This document shows positions 34,640 through 42,924 of a DNA stretch of 64,000 nt, in pieces; within the stretch, counting starts at the first letter, position 1; every line of letters starts with the position of its first letter. The notes under the pieces are model-generated. The model was not told the origin of the DNA, did no database searches, and was given only the letters and a program-made list of their open reading frames with translations. The stretch spans positions 1,116,001 through 1,180,000 of the forward strand of contig NZ_CP046455.1 in NCBI RefSeq assembly GCF_009734425.1, read 5' to 3'. This DNA is from Corynebacterium occultum. GTDB lineage: Bacteria; Actinomycetota; Actinomycetes; Mycobacteriales; Mycobacteriaceae. The position numbers and the translations under genes are program-made.

Positions 34640-36731
34640 TATGGTAAATCCTCTGCTCAATATCCATATAGGAGTATGCTGCGTCACCTTCTGTGAGTTC
34701 TAACAACTCCGTTAATTCCTCCACGGACAGGCGTAATTTTGTATGTGCGTTGCCCGCCTTGGTGAAACTCACCCCCTCATCTTCTAACAAGGTGCGGGGA
34801 TCTGTTTTATCTTCCGGATTCAGCCATCGGAAATTAGCGGATATCTCACCATTGCTGCGCATAACCCGATGCGCATTAGGTAGAGGATTAACCGCGATAT
34901 AATTACCAACCGGCTGAGCGGCAGTGCCGATAGCGGCAGCGATATTCCCATAACTTGTCCATCTTCCTGCAGGAAGTGCGGTGAGAATGTTTCTCAGCTT
35001 ACGCCAGACAGGGGCAATGTCTCCTGTGGTGGCATCCTTGTGCCGGGGTCCAGGCCACGCATTGATAATGATCTCGGCGAGTTGTTCAGCACGAGTGTGA
35101 ATCTGGTCGGGGCCCCATTGTTTCTGCTCTGCAATCGAGGCGCTGAGACGCACCCCGGACTTCAGCATTTCTGCCCGTTTCCAATCGAAACTGTGGTTGC
35201 TTAAAGAACTATTGTAGCCGGTGAGCGTGAGGTTTCCGAGGGTGTGCTGGGTGAGGTCGTGTACCTCCTCAATATCTTGCCCGGGACACGCCGCCTCAAG
35301 AGCACTGCGCCATTCCGGGGTCAGGGTCTGCGGCATGACATGTTCAATGGTCAGCTTTGAGGTATCAACAGGCTCCTGGGAGCCGAATTCCTCTTCCAAC
35401 CACCGCAGGAAGGCATGCCGATGATTGGCTCTACCACTGCGGTAGAACGGATTATTCATGATCGCACTGTGCAGTTCATCATCGGCAGTGAAATGACGTT
35501 GTCCTGTGGAAAGGAACCTGCTGACCTGTTTATCGATGGGTTCTTCACCGGTCACGATGGAGACCGCTGTCCGGAAGATCCGGTTGAGCCCCTGCGTAGG
35601 CCGGCCCACCAGAAGCCGCCGGATGAGATAGGACTCAACCGTGAGTAGTGCGCGAGCCAATTCCTCATCTGCTGCGTTGCCGACTGCTCGGTGGTGCAGT
35701 AACTCGAGAACCAGTGGGTGTGGTGTCGTAGCAGCCCATTCTTTCAACCGGCGCAGACGAAGCCGGATCTGAGGGTTACCCTCCAACTCCGGGTGCAGTA
35801 TCAACTGGTAGAGCGAGGCAAGCTGATTCAAACGGGACAACTCTGCGTGGATTTCAGCTTCGGTGGTCAGGTGATCCAAGCGTCGCTGTTGGAAGATAAA
35901 GGTGTCGCTGACTTTCACAGTCGGATTGTCCTTGGCAAGGTCGATCCAGAAGAGTTGTTCGATCTGGTCGTTATCGAGTTTTTCCTGCAACGGATGCCAG
36001 TAACGTTCGTACGCTTCCTCATCACTCTCGGGAAGGCGCATGAAGATGTAGTTTCTGAGCAGGTCACCCTGGGTCAGCTTCAAGCCCGTGTTATTCAAGG
36101 ACTGGAAAATGCGGTGCACATTATCATCCGGGTGAGTGCTGATCGATACCAATGCCAACCCTTCGATGACCGCTTCCTGGAGGGTCTGGATGTCTTCGGC
36201 GATATCTGGATCATCAAACATGGTGAGCTGACTGCGAAAGAACCGGTAAGCCGTGCCGATGGTGTCTTGTCCGCCGCTATCTGGCAAACGTTTGATCACG
36301 GCGTTGAAAGAAGACCGATCCGCCTGCGTAGGGACAAGTTTGATATGGTCCCTGCCCTTTTTGTACTGGTTGACAAGAAAGCGGTTCTTGATTTCCTCCC
36401 CGGCATTCTCCCCGGGGTTCTGATCATCAATATGATCCCGGATGGCCGCGAGAAGCAGCGACAGCGTGGTCAATCGCTGCTGGCCATCGACAACAAGGAA
36501 CGTGGTGACGCCACCAGCTAGCGAGGCGGGCGGAGGAGCCAGGACCAGGGATCCGATGAAGTGGGTGGAACGGTACCCTTCAGCTCGATCCTCAGTAAGT
36601 TCGACGATGTCACCCCACAGCTGTTCCAGTTGGCTTTTCCCCCATTGGTAGGGGCGCTGGTACAGCGGAACCAGGTACTGTTTGGTCCCCTCCAGCAGTT
36701 CTTGGAGCGTTGTTTCTTGAGCGGCGACCAT
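34632..36731 (-). CDS. DUF262-DUF1524 nuclease fused to alkyltransferase-like domain
   Basis: 699 residues. N-terminal DUF262 (ParB-like) with VPLYQRPYQW at 21-30, HFIGSLVL, and the diagnostic VDGQQRLTTL at 81-90. DUF1524 His-Me/HNH nuclease with IEHVMPQTL at 462-470, LGNLTLTGYN at 498-507 and LSNHSFDWKR at 510-519, all catalytic positions kept. This is the GmrSD (type IV restriction) plan in one chain. Residues ~575-660 form an added alkylguanine-transferase-like domain: PAGRWTSYGNIAAAIG, VGNYIAVNP, NAHRV. The acceptor Cys of PCHRV is Ala, so it can only bind, not transfer. AAAGGAG lies 8 nt before ATG 36731. It probably cuts DNA carrying modified bases. Bounded on the far side by two IS elements. 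Confidence 0.88.
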   Translation of the reverse strand: MVAAQETTLQELLEGTKQYLVPLYQRPYQWGKSQLEQLWGDIVELTEDRAEGYRSTHFIGSLVLAPPPASLAGGVTTFLVVDGQQRLTTLSLLLAAIRDHIDDQNPGENAGEEIKNRFLVNQYKKGRDHIKLVPTQADRSSFNAVIKRLPDSGGQDTIGTAYRFFRSQLTMFDDPDIAEDIQTLQEAVIEGLALVSISTHPDDNVHRIFQSLNNTGLKLTQGDLLRNYIFMRLPESDEEAYERYWHPLQEKLDNDQIEQLFWIDLAKDNPTVKVSDTFIFQQRRLDHLTTEAEIHAELSRLNQLASLYQLILHPELEGNPQIRLRLRRLKEWAATTPHPLVLELLHHRAVGNAADEELARALLTVESYLIRRLLVGRPTQGLNRIFRTAVSIVTGEEPIDKQVSRFLSTGQRHFTADDELHSAIMNNPFYRSGRANHRHAFLRWLEEEFGSQEPVDTSKLTIEHVMPQTLTPEWRSALEAACPGQDIEEVHDLTQHTLGNLTLTGYNSSLSNHSFDWKRAEMLKSGVRLSASIAEQKQWGPDQIHTRAEQLAEIIINAWPGPRHKDATTGDIAPVWRKLRNILTALPAGRWTSYGNIAAAIGTAAQPVGNYIAVNPLPNAHRVMRSNGEISANFRWLNPEDKTDPRTLLEDEGVSFTKAGNAHTKLRLSVEELTELLELTEGDAAYSYMDIEQRIYHNE

Positions 36732-36964
36732 ACTGGACTCCTTTAGTAGCCTTTTTCTCAGTTCTTATTGAATCTTTCTTTAACTTTACAAGAGGCATCT
36801 CCCGGGAAGCGCAAGAGAGTCAGTATCGTTCTGGAGGTTCATCTCTCCTGTGCACCCGGGGAGGGCATATTCAGCAGTTGATTATGTCCCGAAAATATCT
36901 CGTGGACTTCATCTTCCCGATGAATATTCGACAGCTACAAGGGGTAGGTCTTATGGTGGCGCTA
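36732..36964. other. Promoter region of the nuclease operon
   Basis: 233 bp without a gene, cut off by the IS630 insertion at 36965. On the minus strand a TTGTAA / AATAAG pair around 36790-36760 is the best promoter guess, with AAAGGAG as ribosome site. The DNA is distinctly A/T rich. Confidence 0.4.
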
Positions 36965-38023
36965 GTGTCCTGCGCCGTTAATTCGTTTCAAGTATCGGGC
37001 GATAGAGGCAAGGATCTCCTCCGCGGTTTTCGTCCAGATAAACTGCTGGGGATCCTCGTTCAATGCTTTCACCCAGTTACGTAAATCCTTCTCCAGGGCC
37101 TGGACACTGCGATGATCCGAGCGCTGGAGAAGCTCCCAGGCCACTTCAGCGAACAGTCGCTCGACCTGGTTGATCCAGGATGAATACGTCGGCGTGAAAT
37201 GCATATGAAACCGGGGATGCTTGTGCGTGGCATAGTTGTCACAGATCACGTGGACATCAAGGTGTTCCGGGACGGTCTTGTCGATCTTGGCCAGAAACTT
37301 CTTAAACTCCACGGCCCGGTGCCGGCGATGGATCGACGAGATCACCGTTCCGTCAGCAACGTTGAGTGCCGCGAACAGACTCGTGGTGCCGTGCCGGACA
37401 TAATCGGGCGCGCGGCGCTCGGGTGTGCCCGGCATCATCGGTAACGTCGGCTGGGACCGCTGCAAGGCTTGGACCTGGCTTTTCTCATCCACCGACAACA
37501 CCACCGCCGACTCCAGCGGATTCACATAGAGTCCGACGATGTCGTACACCTTCTCGGTGAACAGCGGATCGGTGGAGAGCTTGAACCCTTCCTCCAGATG
37601 GGGTTTGAGGCCGAATGCTTTCCAGATCCGTCCGACCGTAGATTTCGACAGGCCAGACTTCTCGGCCATGCTCGCCCGCGACCAGTGGGTCGCATTCGCT
37701 GGTGTTGATTCCAGGGTATCGACGATGACCTGCTCGACCTGGTCCACACCGATCGTTGCCGGTCGACCCGGCCGGGGCTCATCGACCAGCCCATCGAGGC
37801 GCTTGTCGATAAACCGGGAGCGCCACTTACCCACGGTGGGCAACGAAACCCTCAACCGGCGGGAGACCTCCGAGTTAGATATCCCGGTCGCGCATTCCAG
37901 GACGATCTTCGAGCGCAATGCGAGGTCCTGGGCGGATTTTCGTCGACGTACCCATCGCTCCAGCTGGTCGCGCTCGTCTTCTGACAGTGTCAATGCGGCC
38001 AATGCTGGCCCTCGTTGCGCCAT
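36962..38023 (-). CDS. IS630 family transposase
   Basis: 353 residues. N-terminal helix-turn-helix region (LSEDERDQLERWVRRRKSAQ, ISNSEVSRRLRVSLPTVGKWRSRF) and a DDE catalytic domain with LSVDEKSQVQAL, ICDNYATHKH and SSWINQVERLFAEV, the three acidic positions intact. The last sense codons lie in the terminal inverted repeat, and the stop TAG uses the duplicated target TA plus the next genomic base. TAAAAT 8 nt before the ATG hints at a leaderless message. The transposase looks complete and possibly active. Confidence 0.94.
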   Translation of the reverse strand: MAQRGPALAALTLSEDERDQLERWVRRRKSAQDLALRSKIVLECATGISNSEVSRRLRVSLPTVGKWRSRFIDKRLDGLVDEPRPGRPATIGVDQVEQVIVDTLESTPANATHWSRASMAEKSGLSKSTVGRIWKAFGLKPHLEEGFKLSTDPLFTEKVYDIVGLYVNPLESAVVLSVDEKSQVQALQRSQPTLPMMPGTPERRAPDYVRHGTTSLFAALNVADGTVISSIHRRHRAVEFKKFLAKIDKTVPEHLDVHVICDNYATHKHPRFHMHFTPTYSSWINQVERLFAEVAWELLQRSDHRSVQALEKDLRNWVKALNEDPQQFIWTKTAEEILASIARYLKRINGAGH

Positions 38024-38069
38024 ACCTCATTTTACAATGATCTAGCAGCGAATTAACGGCGCAGGACAT
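36965..38069 (-). mobile_element. IS630 family insertion sequence
   Basis: 1105 bp with perfect 20-bp terminal repeats: TGTCCTGCGCCGTTAATTCG at 36966-36985 and its complement at 38049-38068. TA dinucleotides flank both sides (36963-36964 and 38070-38071), the target duplication of IS630/Tc1-type elements. It carries one intact transposase. It sits 12 bp from the left end of the IS1380 element. Confidence 0.93.
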
Positions 38070-38081
38070 TAGTTGCTGTGG

Positions 38082-39867
38082 TTAGCCCGTTGTTTTCACG
38101 GGAATAGGGCGGGAAAGGCCCTGAAAACACAAAGAAAGTGATCCTGAGCAGGTAAAATGGGAGTTCTTGACGCTTCCACACACCTGCTCGAAAGGATCAC
38201 CTTCACGGTGAAGATTACCAGCTTTCATATCGATACCCCCACCACATCCCAACTCTGTTCCAACGCCGGACTCATGCTACTGGCATCCACCGCCGACCGG
38301 GTCGGCGTGGCTGATGCGATCGACACCGCACTCGGCGACCTTCAGAAACCAACCCTGGTCCACACCACCGGACACACCATGACCGCCCTCGCACTGTCCC
38401 TGGCGATCGGTGGTGACGACGCCAGCGACATTGACCTGCTCAACCCACTGGTCGCGACTGGGTTGATCGACAAGATCCCGTCTGACCCCACCATCCACCG
38501 CCGGCACAAAGAACTCCACGATTCCAGTGAGAGTGATGACAACAGCACTGCATTAGTCAATGATGCGGGCACCAACGCGGTGCTGGCCGGGATGAACACC
38601 GCCCGCACCACAGCCTGGGCAGCCTGTGGAACCCGCAACCCCGCCACCACAGCAACCATTATGAACCCGCTGGTCATCGACCTCGATGCCACGGAAGTTA
38701 CGTCCCACTCGGATAAGGAACACGCTCGTCCGACGTGGAAGAAACACTTCGGTTTCCACCCACTGGCCGCAATCATCGACCACGGGCAAGGTTTGACCGG
38801 TGAGCCGGTCTCAGTGCTACTGCGACCCGGAAGCGCCGGATCCAATACCGCCGCTGACCACATCACGGTCATGAATCAGACGATGGCAGCTCTGCCTGGC
38901 CACACTGATGGTGCGCCCTGGGGTCGTCGTTTGCTGGTCCGGACCGATGCAGCCGGCGGGACCAAGAAGTTCATCAACCACCTCGACCAGCAAGGCCTGG
39001 CGTACTCGGTGGGATTAGCGACCTCTTGGCTCATCGCCGATATTGCCTCGACTCTGACCGAGGTCACCAAGCAGGGCGTTATCGGCCCCGAGGGCACTAT
39101 CAGCAACATTGATGATGCCTACGTGGCTGATATCTCCACCAAGGTTCGTACCCTGGGACCATCCGCCACCGGGATCAACATAGAGGACTATCCACCGGAT
39201 ATGCGGTTTATCATCCGGGTCGAGCACGCCGCCCGTGGTGCGCAGCTGCGCACCGTGGATGTCGATGGGCGTCGGATACAGATGTTTGTCACCAACCGGA
39301 AAGGCCACGCCCAGCGCCTGGATGAACTCCACCGGGCACGTGGTCGCTGTGAGCAACGCATCCGGGATATGAAGGACTGTGGCCTGGGGAAACTCCCGCA
39401 TACAACCTTCCGGATGAACCAGGCCTGGGCTCATTCGGCGGTGTTGGCGATGAACCTGATCAGCTGGGCCCAGATGATCACCGCTGCCACACCCCCGGCA
39501 GGATCTACGCCCCGACAGCGGTGGTGGGTGTGGGAACCAAAAACCCTACGCGCCCGAATACTCTCAATCGCCGGTGTCGTGGTCCGTCACGCCCGACGCT
39601 TGAGTATCCGCTTCGACGGGGCTGCCACCCACCGCGAGCTATTGGAGCACGGTCTCTCACGACTGAGATCTACCGCCTGATCCTTACCCTGGGAACCTTG
39701 TTGGTTGCCCCGCTTTTTATCACTGCGCAGTCCACAGTCCCCACTACGTCAAGGATCTGGAACCTGGTTTCCCCGGCACCAGTACCCGCCGGGATCTCGT
39801 CGACCCTGCAACCAGTCACCCCCGAGTCCTCGTCACGAAACGAATTCACGTGAAAAATCCGGGCTAA
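38082..39867 (+). mobile_element. IS1380 family insertion sequence
   Basis: About 1.79 kb. The terminal repeats are imperfect: TTAGCCCGTTGTTTTCACG at 38082-38100 against, on the other strand, TTAGCCCGGATTTTTCACG at 39849-39867, with GAAT matching two bases further in. I find no clear target duplication (GTGG versus GTCC), so one end may be re-arranged or placed a base or two off. Confidence 0.8.
38208..39680 (+). CDS. IS1380 family transposase
   Basis: 490 residues from GTG 38208 (MKITSFHIDTPTTSQL), with AAGGATC upstream; ATG 38157 would add 17 residues. The DDE domain shows IDLDATEVTSHS, LLVRTDAAGGTKKF and RGRCEQRIRDMKDCGLGKLP, matching the IS1380/IS4-like plan with a Glu in the last motif. 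MNQAWAHSAVLAMNLISW is the usual conserved end. The gene appears full length and uninterrupted. Confidence 0.92.
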   Translation: MKITSFHIDTPTTSQLCSNAGLMLLASTADRVGVADAIDTALGDLQKPTLVHTTGHTMTALALSLAIGGDDASDIDLLNPLVATGLIDKIPSDPTIHRRHKELHDSSESDDNSTALVNDAGTNAVLAGMNTARTTAWAACGTRNPATTATIMNPLVIDLDATEVTSHSDKEHARPTWKKHFGFHPLAAIIDHGQGLTGEPVSVLLRPGSAGSNTAADHITVMNQTMAALPGHTDGAPWGRRLLVRTDAAGGTKKFINHLDQQGLAYSVGLATSWLIADIASTLTEVTKQGVIGPEGTISNIDDAYVADISTKVRTLGPSATGINIEDYPPDMRFIIRVEHAARGAQLRTVDVDGRRIQMFVTNRKGHAQRLDELHRARGRCEQRIRDMKDCGLGKLPHTTFRMNQAWAHSAVLAMNLISWAQMITAATPPAGSTPRQRWWVWEPKTLRARILSIAGVVVRHARRLSIRFDGAATHRELLEHGLSRLRSTA

Positions 39868-40030
39868 GTCCGGTCTTGCGTGGCATGGTGGGAGATTACC
39901 TTTCTCAGCATCATGCTGGTTTCAAGGTGCCCACCAGCCAGAGACGGGCTCATCACCAGAAAATATCGTAAATCTGGTTGATCAGCCAATCCCGAGCGAG
40001 TACTGCTGCAATAATTTGAACTAAACTGAG
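39868..40030. other. Gap between IS1380 and the HutG-like gene
   Basis: 163 bp with no gene seen and no obvious terminator for the minus-strand HutG-like gene. Confidence 0.4.
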
Positions 40031-40846
40031 TTAAACAGCCCCCACCGCATCCTCGATAAGCTGCGCGGCGACCTGAGCGAGGGGTTCCTCGGCGTCGGCG
40101 TGGGGGAGGGGGTTCAGGACGTCGATAAGCTTTAGGCGCCCGGTGCCTGCCAGCGCCGTGACCACCGCCCGGATGTGGGCGAGGCTGATGCCGCTGGCCT
40201 CGAGCAGGGATAGCACCCTCAGGTCAATGCTGAGGTGGATGAAGGGCTGGTCCGACACTGACTCGAGGGCGGTGGCGGCCGCTTCTTCGGGGGTCATCTG
40301 TGCTAGCTGTGCAGCGGTGGTTACCCGTATATTCGGGGGAAGGGTGGTGTGGAATAGCCCCCGGGTGCAGGTGCCGCGGGAGAAACTGAAGGAGGCGTAG
40401 GAAAACTGCTTTCCCTCCAATTGGGAGATTTTCTGCGGTGCAGAACCAGACTTCAGTTCGAACTGGGCTTCCAGGGCCACTATGGTGGATAGCCCTACCG
40501 CTGCCCGTAGGCCGCGGTGGGAGGCGAAGATGGTGTCGGGTCCGTCGCTGAGGACGACCACGAGGTGCTGTTCCTCAAGAAGTTCCAGCACTGAGTTGGA
40601 GAGTTCAACCTCGGCGGACTTGAGGTCCCGGTTGATGTCTCCGGCGTTATAGCGCGGGGTGTCATCCTGAATTTTCAGGGAGGTCAGGGCGTTCCGGGTT
40701 TCACGGATAGGGTCCCCTGGATGGGCTGAGAATCCTAGGAGTACCACGCCGGGGAAGTCTTCATCGGGAGCCGCCGACCAATTACATGAGAAATTTTTTA
40801 CATCGTCGCGGGAACTAAAAGTCAGTTCCCGTGCCAGTTCAGTCAT
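40031..40846 (-). CDS. Ureohydrolase (HutG-like) pseudoenzyme
   Basis: 271 residues from ATG 40846; TAACCT at 40854-40859 is 7 nt upstream. The frame follows formimidoylglutamase/arginase from end to end, but every metal-ligand motif has changed: GGGHE is SDGPD, DAHFDL is EAQFEL, DLD is DLR, and DIAELNP is IDVLNP. Framework parts remain (FASHRGLRAAV, FSFSRGTCTRGLF, AQVAAQLIEDA). It therefore cannot hold the Mn2+ pair needed for hydrolysis. The reading frame is intact and the product is probably expressed. It is divergent from an IclR regulator, the arrangement of hutG and hutR in C. resistens as I recall it. No hutH, hutU or hutI is in the window. A sensor or regulatory role is a guess. Confidence 0.72.
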   Translation of the reverse strand: MTELARELTFSSRDDVKNFSCNWSAAPDEDFPGVVLLGFSAHPGDPIRETRNALTSLKIQDDTPRYNAGDINRDLKSAEVELSNSVLELLEEQHLVVVLSDGPDTIFASHRGLRAAVGLSTIVALEAQFELKSGSAPQKISQLEGKQFSYASFSFSRGTCTRGLFHTTLPPNIRVTTAAQLAQMTPEEAAATALESVSDQPFIHLSIDLRVLSLLEASGISLAHIRAVVTALAGTGRLKLIDVLNPLPHADAEEPLAQVAAQLIEDAVGAV

Positions 40847-40889
40847 ACCATCAAGGTTAGAGATGCAAAAATTATCTTTATACACTTAA

Positions 40890-40925
40890 AAGCTGGAGTA
40901 GTCTCCTATACGAGACAGACTGTCT
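40890..40925. promoter_or_regulatory. Candidate IclR operators in the divergent gap
   Basis: Two small palindromes lie between the HutG-like and IclR genes: GGAGTAGTCTCC around 40895-40906 and AGACAGACTGTCT at 40913-40925. They are placed where an IclR-type regulator would control itself and the divergent gene. I did not see the HutR consensus known from C. resistens. Confidence 0.45.
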
Positions 40926-40957
40926 TTAAGGGTTTTGCGAGGAAAGGTTCAAAGGAA

Positions 40958-41773
40958 ATGGTGCAGGTTCCAGCGGTTCGCAACGCCCTGCGAATCCTTA
41001 ACCTACTCAGCTCTGTGGGCGTACCGCTCTCCGCGTCGCGCATCACTGCGGAACTGGGAATTCCCAGGTCTTCAGTCTACCACCTCCTCACGGAGATGGA
41101 AGAGGCCGGATATGTGATGCCCCTGCCCGAGGAAAAGACCTATGGTCTGGGTATTGCCGCTTATTCCCTGGCGAATGTGTACGCCACCCAGCAACCATTG
41201 GTGAACCTGGGTGCAAAATATGTCAGGAATACCGCCGAGGTGGTGGCCGGTTGCGGGCAGATCGCCCGGCTGGTGGGACCGGAAGTTCTCTACCTCTATG
41301 ACTATCGCAGCCCTGGGGCACCTGTCTCGAGTCTCGCGGCGGGGGCACGTCTATCTGCCGCACGTACTGCTTCGGGTAGGGCGATTATCTCTGCTTTGCC
41401 CGAGACAGAGGCAAGGTCTGTCTATACCATCGGTGAAAGTGCCGGACTGAGCTGGCGAGACTTCCAGACTGAATGTCAGAAGATCAGGGAAGCCGGTTTT
41501 GCTGAGGAAATTGATGAGAGCGTGCGTGGTTTCCGGAGTCTCTCGGTTCCGGTGCTGGACCACCTGCAGCGCCCAGCGGTGGCGCTGACCGTGACTTTTC
41601 TGACCTCCCGCGATATTGGGGAGAAGGAAAAAGAAATGGTGGTGACCTGTTTGCAGCGGGGTGCAACTGAACTCTCCCAGCGTATTTTCGGCCTGGGGGC
41701 GAAGCAGGGGTCGAGCTTCATGGGCAGGGTGCTCAACGGGGCGGGGCCCTTAAGAGGAAAGCTGAATCCGTGA
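40958..41773 (+). CDS. IclR family transcriptional regulator
   Basis: 271 residues. N-terminal winged helix (residues ~5-65: AVRNALRILNLLSSVGVPLSASRITAELG, in parts ALRILNLLSSVG and SRITAELGIPRSSVYHLL), then an effector domain (VAGCGQIARLVGPEVLYLYDY, LSAARTASGRAIISALP, VRGFRSLSVPVLDH) as in IclR proteins. It probably senses a small acid and acts on the adjacent divergent gene. HutR of C. resistens is the same family next to hutG, which makes a histidine-linked role thinkable. The 3' end overlaps the convergent beta-helix gene by 24 nt. Confidence 0.9.
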   Translation: MVQVPAVRNALRILNLLSSVGVPLSASRITAELGIPRSSVYHLLTEMEEAGYVMPLPEEKTYGLGIAAYSLANVYATQQPLVNLGAKYVRNTAEVVAGCGQIARLVGPEVLYLYDYRSPGAPVSSLAAGARLSAARTASGRAIISALPETEARSVYTIGESAGLSWRDFQTECQKIREAGFAEEIDESVRGFRSLSVPVLDHLQRPAVALTVTFLTSRDIGEKEKEMVVTCLQRGATELSQRIFGLGAKQGSSFMGRVLNGAGPLRGKLNP

Positions 41774-42784
41774 GGAGAGTTCCTGCGGCTTGGTCGGTGT
41801 CTGTCCTGAACGGTTATCCTCACAGCCCTGGGTGATCTCAGCGGGACCCTGCTCACCGTTGAGGGTGTCTGGTTCGCCGGAGACGAAACCACCGACGCTG
41901 CAGCGGATGCCCCAACCCCCGTTATGGGACCCAGCGACGGTGCGGTTTCCTGCCACGCTGGAGGGGGCTTCCTTACCCTCTGGGTTCAGGCTGAGCCCCG
42001 AACCCTGGGAGATGTTGATGCCATCCAGTGTGTTGTTTTCGATGGTGTTGTCGTAGACCTCGCCCAGGGAGTTGCGGTCGATCCACACCCCGTGGCCCTG
42101 GTTGCCGCTGATGGTGTTGCCGGAAATCCAGCCCGTCGACCACTGCTTGACGACGATCCCGGGGCCCTCGTTGTCGGTGATGGTGTTGCCGTTCAGCCCG
42201 CGGGTGGGGGCGGTGAAACCGATGCGGGCGTAGGAGTTCTCCTGCAGATTGATGCCGTAGCCGTGGTTGCCGCTGATGGCGTTGCCGGCGATCTGCCCGG
42301 TGGAGTCCTTATCCAGATGGATAGCGCCCCCGGAGTCAGTGATGGTGTTGTCAGTGATGGTGGCGAAGGCAGGTCCTGAGAGGTGGACCGCATGGGCGCC
42401 GCCGCTGATGTTCAGGCCTGTCAGGTTCACTCCCTGGCCTTCGATGAAGAAGGTGAAAGATCCCGGGCCGGTGGGCGGGGCATCATGGGCGGGCTCTACG
42501 ACAGTGGCTTCCCCGCCTCCGTTGATTGTCAGGCCGTTGGTGGTGCGGGGGATGTGGATGGCTTCCTCGCAGGTGCCGCTGAGGTTGATGGTGGTGTTCG
42601 GAGTGGCTGCGTTGACTGCCGTGGCCAGGGAATCACCGGCATCGCAGTTGACTGAGAGGGTGGTCTGAGCGCTGGCGAGGGGCATGCCGGTGGTGAAAGC
42701 CAGGGCGGCCGCGCTGAGGAGGAGCGCGGAGCGGCGGGGGAGAGCGGTGAAGAGAGACAAGGAAACTCCTGTGGTTTTGTTCAC
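41750..42784 (-). CDS. Secreted right-handed beta-helix protein
   Basis: 344 residues. Signal peptide of about 40 residues ending ASAQ. The body has repeated coils of the NosD/pectate-lyase type: ITDNTITDSGGAIHL, IAGNAISGNHGYGINL, LNGNTITDNEGPGIVV, ISGNTISGNQGHGVWI, VYDNTIENNTLDGINI. There are two Cys near the N-terminus and two near the C-terminus, likely disulfides capping the helix. Such folds bind or cut polysaccharides, but no catalytic Asp pattern can be named. No LPxTG or lipid anchor. It is convergent with and overlaps the IclR gene. Confidence 0.85.
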   Translation of the reverse strand: MNKTTGVSLSLFTALPRRSALLLSAAALAFTTGMPLASAQTTLSVNCDAGDSLATAVNAATPNTTINLSGTCEEAIHIPRTTNGLTINGGGEATVVEPAHDAPPTGPGSFTFFIEGQGVNLTGLNISGGAHAVHLSGPAFATITDNTITDSGGAIHLDKDSTGQIAGNAISGNHGYGINLQENSYARIGFTAPTRGLNGNTITDNEGPGIVVKQWSTGWISGNTISGNQGHGVWIDRNSLGEVYDNTIENNTLDGINISQGSGLSLNPEGKEAPSSVAGNRTVAGSHNGGWGIRCSVGGFVSGEPDTLNGEQGPAEITQGCEDNRSGQTPTKPQELSSRIQLSS

Positions 42785-42875
42785 ACAACTTTGAATGAAG
42801 TGAGCATAAGCACAAATAGCTCCTCATGTCTTTATATTGATATGCCAAATTTTATCCGCGCCCCCTGCATGGCAA

Positions 42876-42905
42876 GACCCCGCTCAGCTGGTGCTGGGCG
42901 GGGTC
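42876..42905 (-). terminator. Hairpin after the amino-acid permease gene
   Basis: GACCCCGCTCAGC, loop TGGT, GCTGGGCGGGGTC; 13 bp with one T-G pair. It is 19 nt past the stop, but no T-run follows on the minus strand, so efficiency is uncertain. Confidence 0.6.
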
Positions 42906-42924
42906 GTCGATAAGCAGGGGAAGC

